Assembly: GCA_003166055.1 (NCBI GenBank)
Contig: PMWR01000560.1
Location: 8,691-15,757, forward strand
DNA from: Acidobacteriaceae bacterium
Lineage (GTDB): Bacteria > Acidobacteriota > Terriglobia > Terriglobales > Acidobacteriaceae
Direction: 5' to 3'
DNA length: 7,067 bases
Under the pieces are notes generated by a model that ran no database searches, was not told the DNA's origin, and worked only from the letters and a program-made list of their open reading frames with translations. Of this stretch, positions 1 to 3,880 are shown piece after piece (the stretch's first letter is position 1; the number at the start of each line of letters is the position of its first letter). The position numbers and the translations under genes are program-made.

Positions 1-555
1 GACGCCGGCGTCAACTGGAAGCCCATCAACAAGGGACTCGTCTCCGGCATGATGCCTGACCCTACCGGCGAAGTCGGCCACTGCGTGCATCATGTGGCCA
101 TGCACCCTTCGCGGCCTGACGTGCTGTTCATGCAGAAGCATTGGGACGTGATGCGCTCAGATAATGCCGGCGATAGCTGGCAGGAGGTCAGCGGCAATCT
201 GCCCACAGACTTCGGCTTCGCCATCGATGTCCACGCGCATGAGCCGGAGACGCTTTACGTGGTGCCAATCAAGAGCGACTCGGAGCATTTTCCGCCCGAG
301 GGCAAGCTGCGCGTCTACCGCAGCCGTAGCGGCGGCAACGAGTGGGAGGGCCTGACCAAAGGCCTGCCGCAGAAGGACTGCTACGTCAACGTCCTCCGCG
401 ACGCCATGGCGGTCGACACGCTCGACGAGTGCGGCGTCTACTTCGGCACGACCGGCGGCCAAGTGTACGCCTCGCCGGATGCGGGCGAAAGCTGGGCTCC
501 GATCGTGCGCGACCTGCCCGCAGTGCTGAGCGTGGAGGTGCAAACGCTGGCATGA
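1..555 (+). CDS. BNR/YVTN-type beta-propeller protein, C-terminal part (often auto-annotated exo-alpha-sialidase)
   Basis: This is the last 184 residues of a longer protein; the frame is open from base 1 and ends in TGA at 553-555. BNR/Asp-box-like repeats recur, each with a G-x-x-W core followed by a G-L-P or N-L-P turn. They lie near visible residues 1-13 ([13 protein letters not shown]), 53-68 ([16 protein letters not shown]), 106-123 (core SGGNEW) and 156-173 (core DAGESW). The spacing of about 50 residues fits blades of a beta-propeller. No membrane segment is visible in this part, and the N-terminus with any signal peptide is outside the window. Sialidase activity is not supported: Asp boxes are structural, and no catalytic Arg triad or Tyr/Glu pair can be identified here. 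The stop overlaps the start of the MoaD-like gene, so the two products are probably made together. The fold is fairly certain; the function is unknown. Confidence 0.85.
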   Translation, partial: DAGVNWKPINKGLVSGMMPDPTGEVGHCVHHVAMHPSRPDVLFMQKHWDVMRSDNAGDSWQEVSGNLPTDFGFAIDVHAHEPETLYVVPIKSDSEHFPPEGKLRVYRSRSGGNEWEGLTKGLPQKDCYVNVLRDAMAVDTLDECGVYFGTTGGQVYASPDAGESWAPIVRDLPAVLSVEVQTLA

Positions 556-902
556 CGGATGAGGACGCACAACCGGCTAAGACTGGAAAAGGGGGATCCG
601 CGCAGTTGATTCGCGTCGTCCTGCCGCAGCATCTGCGGACTCTCGCCCAGGTGGCCGCGGAGGTTTCTCTGGAGGTCACCGTGCCCGTGACGGTGCGGCG
701 CGTGCTGGATGCGCTCGAGGCGCGCTATCCCATGCTGCGCGGAACCATACGCGACTATGGGACCGGCCAGCGACGTCCATTCCTCCGCTTCTTCGCCTGC
801 GAAGAAGACCTGTCGCATGAGTCGATGGACGCGGAACTGCCGCGCGCCGTGGCTGAAGGCAAAGAGCCGTTGCTGATTATTGGGGCGATTGCGGGGGGAT
901 AG
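552..902 (+). CDS. MoaD/ThiS-like beta-grasp (ubiquitin-fold) protein with C-terminal Gly-Gly
   Basis: A 116-aa protein. The ATG at 552 overlaps the upstream TGA as ATGA; a GGAGGT at 534-539 lies 12 nt ahead, so coupled reinitiation is likely. After a Lys-containing tail (residues 1-16) comes a MoaD-like pattern: a first strand with LP-x-x-LR ([13 protein letters not shown], 20-32), a second strand VTVPVTV (42-48), a helix [10 protein letters not shown] (51-60), then GTIRDYGTG (64-72), RRPFLRFF (74-81) and a terminal GAIAGG (111-116). In MoaD and ThiS the free C-terminal GG is adenylated by an E1-like enzyme and carries sulfur as a thiocarboxylate. The GG here is intact and is followed directly by the stop. 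Its neighbour is a beta-propeller gene rather than moaE, moeB or thi genes, so a molybdopterin role is not implied by context. It is longer than typical MoaD (about 80 aa). The fold is confident; the sulfur-carrier or conjugation role is inferred. Confidence 0.88.
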   Translation: MTDEDAQPAKTGKGGSAQLIRVVLPQHLRTLAQVAAEVSLEVTVPVTVRRVLDALEARYPMLRGTIRDYGTGQRRPFLRFFACEEDLSHESMDAELPRAVAEGKEPLLIIGAIAGG

Positions 903-1044
903 CAGCGTCAGGCCTCAATGCGATTTTTCGCACAAGCAGCGTCTGCCTGGCTGCAGGTGGTGGGCTCTATTGCTCAGACAGGGGTGATTGCGATGACTAG
1001 TGTCAAGCACGGTGGGGTATTTGATGAACAGCCCCTACCCTGGC

Positions 1045-1050
1045 GAGGAG
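1045..1050 (+). promoter_or_regulatory. Ribosome binding site of the small secreted protein
   Basis: GAGGAG sits 5 nt before the ATG at 1056. It decides this start over in-frame ATGs at 918 and 993, whose extra residues do not look like a leader peptide. Confidence 0.7.
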
Positions 1051-1055
1051 ATTTG

Positions 1056-1451
1056 ATGAGTGGATTGAAGTATGTGGTGTTGGCGGCTGTTGCTGGACTC
1101 ATGTTTACGGCAGCTCCGCCCAAGGCAATGGCCCAGGTGACCGTGGACGTGGGAATCGCTCCGGATTGCCCCTACGGCTACTATGACTACGCTCCGTATA
1201 GCTGCGTTCCCGACGGCTACTACGGCACGGAATGGTTCAACGGCGGCGTCTTCATTGGCGCAGGCCCATGGTTCCACGGCCCCGATAACTTTAAGGGCAA
1301 CGTCGATAACTCATTTGACCCGCAGCACGGCTACAACGGCCCCGCGCCTAAGGTGGGCGACAAGGCCGCAGCGGTGCGGAGAGACCCTGGCCAATTCAAA
1401 GGCAATGAAATGCGTGACGGACGCGGCCATACAGGCGGCGAAAAGAAGTAA
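1056..1451 (+). CDS. Small secreted Tyr/Gly-rich protein of unknown function
   Basis: A 131-aa protein. The start at 1056 is chosen because a GAGGAG box precedes it and because the product then begins with a clean Sec signal peptide: Lys at residue 5, a hydrophobic core YVVLAAVAGLMFTAA, and a likely cut after AMA before Gln27. The mature part opens with VTVDVGIAPDCPYGYYDYAPY, has two Cys (near residues 38 and 49) that could form a disulfide, and then an aromatic/Gly stretch WFNGGVFIGAGPWFHG. The tail is hydrophilic and rich in Gly, Asp, Lys and Arg, ending GEKK. I associate this kind of protein with Acidobacteriota, but I know no characterised function. A periplasmic or outer-surface location is inferred from the leader. 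It is followed 25 nt later by a strong terminator, so its transcript probably ends there. A longer form from 918 cannot be excluded. Confidence 0.75.
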   Translation: MSGLKYVVLAAVAGLMFTAAPPKAMAQVTVDVGIAPDCPYGYYDYAPYSCVPDGYYGTEWFNGGVFIGAGPWFHGPDNFKGNVDNSFDPQHGYNGPAPKVGDKAAAVRRDPGQFKGNEMRDGRGHTGGEKK

Positions 1452-1476
1452 CGCATCGTAACGAAGCAAACGACGG

Positions 1477-1508
1477 AAGAGCGCGGCCGATGCCGCGCTC
1501 TTTGTTGT
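1477..1508 (+). terminator. Intrinsic terminator, probably serving both convergent genes
   Basis: AAGAGCGCGGC (1477-1487) pairs perfectly with GCCGCGCTCTT (1492-1502) around a CGAT loop, giving an 11-bp, very GC-rich stem. On the + strand it runs into T-rich TGTTGTTG, a usual intrinsic-terminator layout. It lies between the stop of the secreted-protein gene (1451) and the stop of the opposite-strand SRPBCC gene (1555). On the - strand the following bases are less T-rich, so termination there is weaker. Confidence 0.85.
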
Positions 1509-1554
1509 TGCAAAGGAACTGCCGAAGCTCCGCCGTCTGTCTGGCCGCCACTAT

Positions 1555-2076
1555 TCAGGCAAGGTACTTCTTCAGTGGATCCCAGTAGTGGTTGTGCCAG
1601 CCCCAGTCGAGCGAGTCGTAGTCGCCGGCGGGGAAGGCGGTGTGGTCGAAGAACAGCGTGGTTTCAGTGCCGCGCGGCTCGAACTCGAAGCGGATAAGCG
1701 AGTAGAGGCCGGCGGCCCAAGCGGCCGGACGCCAGGCCTGGACGATCCGCCGATTGGGTACCAGTTCAACGTTACGGCCTTCGATGAGGCCGCCAAACAT
1801 CGAAAACGCACCGCCGGGCGTTGAATCGATGGTCGCCGGCAGGCCGCTGAAGGCGGCGAACTGCTTCTGATCGAGGAGATCCTCGTAAAGCCGCTGCGGG
1901 CTGGCTTTGAAGTCGATTTCGTAGTGAATGGCGGTGAGCGACGCATGCGCTCCGGTGGAGGGTTTTCGCTCCATCGTCGGCTGCTGGGCCTTTATATACG
2001 AGTGATGGATGAGCGGGACGGCGGTGAGGGCAGCGATCCCGGCCAGGACGCTGCGCCGAGTGGAAAGCACATGCAT
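1555..2076 (-). CDS. Exported SRPBCC / AHSA1-like domain protein
   Basis: A 173-aa protein. The chosen start at 2076 is preceded by GGAGGT with a 4-nt gap; an ATG six codons upstream (2094) has no comparable site. The N-terminus STRRSVLAG followed by a hydrophobic stretch (AALTAVPLI) resembles a twin-arginine leader, with possible cleavage near YIKA-QQ (residue 30). The rest fits the helix-grip SRPBCC fold of AHSA1-like proteins: a first strand AIHYEIDFKASPQRLYEDLLD (about 49-69), then GGAFSMFGGLIEGRNVELVP (88-107), IVQAWRP (111-117), RFEFEPRGTETTLFFDHTAFP (129-149), and the family-like end WGWHNHYWDPLKKYL (158-172). These proteins bind hydrophobic ligands in a cavity; the ligand here is unknown. 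Most AHSA1 relatives are cytoplasmic, so an export leader is unusual. It may be co-transcribed with the membrane-protein genes at 2222-3206, but a strong hairpin lies between them. Confidence 0.85.
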   Translation of the reverse strand: MHVLSTRRSVLAGIAALTAVPLIHHSYIKAQQPTMERKPSTGAHASLTAIHYEIDFKASPQRLYEDLLDQKQFAAFSGLPATIDSTPGGAFSMFGGLIEGRNVELVPNRRIVQAWRPAAWAAGLYSLIRFEFEPRGTETTLFFDHTAFPAGDYDSLDWGWHNHYWDPLKKYLA

Positions 2077-2080
2077 AGGG

Positions 2081-2086
2081 ACCTCC
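2081..2086 (-). promoter_or_regulatory. Ribosome binding site of the SRPBCC gene
   Basis: On the - strand GGAGGT lies 4 nt before the ATG at 2076. This strong match fixes the start so that the protein begins MHVLSTRR and carries an export leader. Confidence 0.65.
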
Positions 2087-2175
2087 GGTTGCATCTCCAC
2101 GATAAGCCGATGCGGGCAGGAAGTCCCGAACCCGTTTTGAGCGCGGTTCAATTGGGGGAGGGTGCTGATCCGATT

Positions 2176-2208
2176 CCACGCCGATGCCGTTGGCGGCGAT
2201 CGGCGTGG
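2176..2208 (-). terminator. Strong hairpin downstream of the 192-aa membrane protein gene
   Basis: CCACGCCGAT-GCCG (2176-2189) pairs with CGGC-(G)-ATCGGCGTGG (2194-2208): 14 pairs with one bulged G and a 4-base loop. It begins 13 bases past the stop at 2222 in the direction of that gene. No T-run follows on the - strand, so it is either a Rho-independent-like stop without a tail, an mRNA 3'-end stabiliser, or a regulatory structure ahead of the SRPBCC gene. The structure is seen directly; the role is inferred. Confidence 0.55.
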
Positions 2209-2221
2209 TTGGCATGCCGGG

Positions 2222-2800
2222 TTATGCGGCGGTCCTGGTTTCGGCGGGTTTGCGAACCTGGAGGAGGTCATCGAAGATGGCCCGGTATTGGATCATTGCA
2301 GTGCGGAGCTCTTCGGTAGTGGCTTCGCGCGGGCCGGTACGGACGGCGATCGAGTTGGCGAGACGGTAGTTCTCCATCACGCGCGGATAAGAGACGGAGA
2401 CATCGGCGGCGCGCTGTTCAAAGCTTGCCTTGGGATAGCCACGGGCCTCAAGGAGGCTGTTGATGAGATCGTCAGCCTCAGTGACGGCGGCCTTGGGGTG
2501 ATCGACAAAACGGGATTGAACCATGTGCCACTCGTTGACAAAGCGCTCGCGCTCAGTAGCGCCAAGCTCGCGGAGCTTCAGTGCTTCGACGCGGGTTTCG
2601 CGATCAGAGAGTTTGGATTCGGCCTTCTGCGTGGAGCCGTGCTCGAGAACGGCGCGATCGTATTCGGTACCGAAGTGATGCTTGAGGTTCTTGGAACGGG
2701 ATTTGCGAATGTCAAGGTAAACGCCAATGATGATGAGAAGGCCGATTACGATGAAAAACGCGACATATGCCGACTGGGTGTTTGTGAGGTGAAAGGGCAT
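2222..2800 (-). CDS. Conserved single-pass membrane protein of unknown function (long paralogue)
   Basis: A 192-aa protein. Its start at 2800 is backed by CAGGAG 6 nt upstream. A short N-terminal segment leads into one membrane helix (about residues 12-29, YVAFFIVIGLLIIIGVYL), followed by a basic stretch IRKSRSKNLK that predicts the C-terminal part stays in the cytoplasm. Next come the signature HHFGTEYDRAVLEHG (41-55), a charged helical region KAESKLSDRETRVEALKLR (59-77), TERERFVNEWHMVQSRFVDHP (82-102), AVTEADDLINSLLEARGYP (105-123), FEQRAADVSVSYPRVMENYR (128-147), and a C-terminal helix EELRTAMIQYRAIFDDLLQVR (163-183). I recognise this as a widespread bacterial family without a known role; no catalytic motif is visible. 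A shorter relative sharing the F-x-T-E-Y-D signature lies just upstream. The pair may act together, for instance as membrane scaffold partners, but that is speculation. Confidence 0.82.
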   Translation of the reverse strand: MPFHLTNTQSAYVAFFIVIGLLIIIGVYLDIRKSRSKNLKHHFGTEYDRAVLEHGSTQKAESKLSDRETRVEALKLRELGATERERFVNEWHMVQSRFVDHPKAAVTEADDLINSLLEARGYPKASFEQRAADVSVSYPRVMENYRLANSIAVRTGPREATTEELRTAMIQYRAIFDDLLQVRKPAETRTAA

Positions 2801-2806
2801 TGCGAT

Positions 2807-2812
2807 CTCCTG
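2807..2812 (-). promoter_or_regulatory. Ribosome binding site of the 192-aa membrane protein gene
   Basis: CAGGAG on the - strand lies 6 nt before the ATG at 2800. It sets this start rather than any in the open frame that extends upstream to 3166. Confidence 0.7.
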
Positions 2813-2957
2813 TGCGGGGCTGTCCGCGACGGCAAAGGGTTGGCAGTTAAGGTTTCGAGGCCAGAGCGGGACATCTACGCACTTCATCATCAGCGTCTGG
2901 GCGCACGAAGTCTGGCCAGAATTGCTCGGTCCGGATTTGAGGAGCGATGCTGACGGA

Positions 2958-3206
2958 TTATTCGCGGTCGCCGGAATCGCGTGGGAGGAAAGAGGTCGAG
3001 CGAGGGTGACGATCGGCCAGCCAATCTTCGTCTTCAGACAATGCGCTGTGGCGGAGGAGTTCGGAGTCGTATTCGGTGGAGAAATAATTGCGGAAGGGCG
3101 CAGCTTGTTCTCTGCGATTTTGCAGAAGAACTCTGACGGCATAAACCATGCCAATGACGAGGACAAAGGCGCCGACGAGGAGCAGGGAATTCATGAGGTG
3201 GACCAT
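2958..3206 (-). CDS. Short single-pass membrane protein, paralogue of the adjacent 192-aa protein's N-terminal part
   Basis: An 82-aa protein. The start at 3206 is chosen over ATGs at 3224 and 3194 because an ideal AAAGGAG lies 7 nt upstream of it. One membrane helix (about residues 7-24, SLLLVGAFVLVIGMVYAV) is followed by basic VLLQNRREQ, again predicting a cytoplasmic tail. The tail reads FRNYFSTEYDSELLRHSALSEDEDWLADRHPR and so matches the neighbour's F-G-T-E-Y-D, the x-L-x-H spacing, and D-R-x-x-R. It then stops after RDSGDRE, where the long protein would continue for about 105 more residues. The 157 bp between the genes, read in the same frame past the stop, do not encode anything like the missing part, so this looks like a naturally short protein rather than a fresh frameshift. 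It was probably first in the - strand transcription unit. Function unknown. Confidence 0.75.
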   Translation of the reverse strand: MVHLMNSLLLVGAFVLVIGMVYAVRVLLQNRREQAAPFRNYFSTEYDSELLRHSALSEDEDWLADRHPRSTSFLPRDSGDRE

Positions 3207-3542
3207 AAGTGTTCTCCTTTGCATGGTATTTCCGCAACAGACAGGAAGAGGGCTTGTCGCCAACGCGTTGAATAGAGACGAAGTATAAGGGCGGATGCGG
3301 CTGGAAGTCCGATCAAAACTGATCATGGCTTGGAATTCGCTTGAATTTTGCTCAAAAGTGGGAGGAAGCAGAGTCTTCGGCGGGCGTCGCTGGCTGGGCG
3401 CATGCGCATGCGTCGGCTGTCGATGCCACGCGGCCCTGGGCTGGGGTGAGTCTCTTCTCCTTAATGCTTGAAGTGGCGTGATATCGTACCCGCAAGGGTC
3501 GGAAAACAACTACAGGGCAAGGACTTCTCCGGAGGCGATTCG
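3207..3542. other. Divergent intergenic region with short inverted repeats
   Basis: No convincing gene fills these 336 bp. A perfect 10-bp palindrome CAACGCGTTG lies at 3261-3270, and an inverted repeat GATCA-aaac-TGATC at 3311-3324. On the - strand TATACT (complement of 3282-3287) could be a -10 element for the 82-aa gene, about 76 bases from its ATG, but no good -35 sits 16-18 bases upstream. On the + strand no convincing promoter is seen. The palindromes could be operators, which is inference only. Confidence 0.35.
3214..3220 (-). promoter_or_regulatory. Ribosome binding site of the 82-aa membrane protein gene
   Basis: AAAGGAG on the - strand with a 7-nt gap to the ATG at 3206. It decides between three nearby in-frame ATGs (3224, 3206, 3194). 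Confidence 0.75.
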
Positions 3543-3707
3543 ATGACCCCAAGTGTGCTTGGGGGACAGACTGTCTGGCGCGTGAAGCCAGTGAACCGCA
3601 TGCGGGAGCGCGTGTCGTTTGGCGAGATGTCGCTGATGATGGTTCCGCTGGGTTCGACGGCGGCATGGCATGCGGCTTCAGACGCGATGCTGCGGTTGTT
3701 TCATTGA
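3543..3707 (+). CDS. Possible small protein, 54 aa, unknown
   Basis: The frame from ATG 3543 to TGA 3705-3707 would encode 54 residues, starting MTPSVLGGQTVWRVKPVNRM and ending AMLRLFH. In favour: GGAGG at 3531-3535 with a 7-nt gap is a good ribosome binding site, and about 72 percent of third codon positions are G or C, close to what real genes here show. Against: I recognise no family, there is no signal peptide or membrane helix, and the opposite strand is open over the same bases. The frame also continues upstream to an ATG at 3468 without a comparable ribosome binding site. It could instead be the remnant of a larger gene. Confidence 0.35.
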   Translation: MTPSVLGGQTVWRVKPVNRMRERVSFGEMSLMMVPLGSTAAWHAASDAMLRLFH

Positions 3708-3738
3708 GGCACCTGCGCTGGGGCAGACGGCACCTGCG
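3708..3738. repeat. Short direct repeat pair (GGCACCTGCG x2) with a small hairpin
   Basis: GGCACCTGCG occurs at 3708-3717 and again at 3729-3738, a 21-bp period. The second copy opens a tight hairpin GCACC-tgc-GGTGC (3730-3742). It follows immediately after the possible 54-aa gene. There is no T-run, so it is a poor terminator candidate. Confidence 0.4.
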
Positions 3739-3783
3739 GTGCGGCCGGCACTCGCGGAAAGCTCGCACGGGCGAACTGCTTCT

Positions 3784-3821
3784 CACCCATTTCGCGAAGA
3801 GAAGCGAAACGGATGGGGCAC
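3784..3821. repeat. Imperfect palindromic intergenic element
   Basis: CCCAT-TTCGC (3786-3795) pairs with GCGAA-(ACGG)-ATGGG (3804-3817) around an 8-base loop. The outer sequence, CACCCAT at the left and GGATGGGGCA at the right, resembles dispersed hairpin repeats I recall from intergenic regions of Acidobacteriota. The hairpin is seen directly; membership in a genome-wide family cannot be tested within one window. Confidence 0.4.
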
Positions 3822-3880
3822 GGAGCTTGTTTAGGATGACGGAGGCTTGGTTCGGATGAATTCGAGGGATTGGACGGTGC

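Noticed and set aside
1..555. True sialidase function for the left-edge propeller protein
   Set aside because: Asp-box repeats alone do not indicate catalysis, and no sialidase active-site residues can be identified in the visible part.
918..1055. Longer N-terminus for the small secreted protein (start at 918 or 993)
   Set aside because: The extra residues lack a ribosome binding site and would bury the signal peptide inside the protein.
2911..2920. 10-bp palindrome TCTGGCCAGA in the gap between the two membrane-protein genes
   Set aside because: It has no extended symmetry and no nearby promoter element; one such palindrome is plausible by chance.
2162..2953. Long + strand open frame (263 codons) opposite the 192-aa membrane protein gene
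   Set aside because: It lies antisense to a gene with a clear membrane helix, family signature and ribosome binding site; its own product shows no coherent domain. It is open because of the GC-rich codon pattern on the other strand.
2801..2957. Frameshift or stop-codon disruption explaining the short 82-aa paralogue
   Set aside because: Read past the stop, the same frame stays open for 36 codons but shows none of the long protein's later motifs, and the upstream extension of the long gene's frame is unrelated too; no decayed remainder is visible.
3480..3535. Riboswitch-like stretch with an ACCC-GCAA-GGGT tetraloop hairpin and CAGGGCAAGG before the possible 54-aa gene
   Set aside because: Only a 4-bp stem is clear, and the conserved core of c-di-GMP or other known riboswitches cannot be traced.
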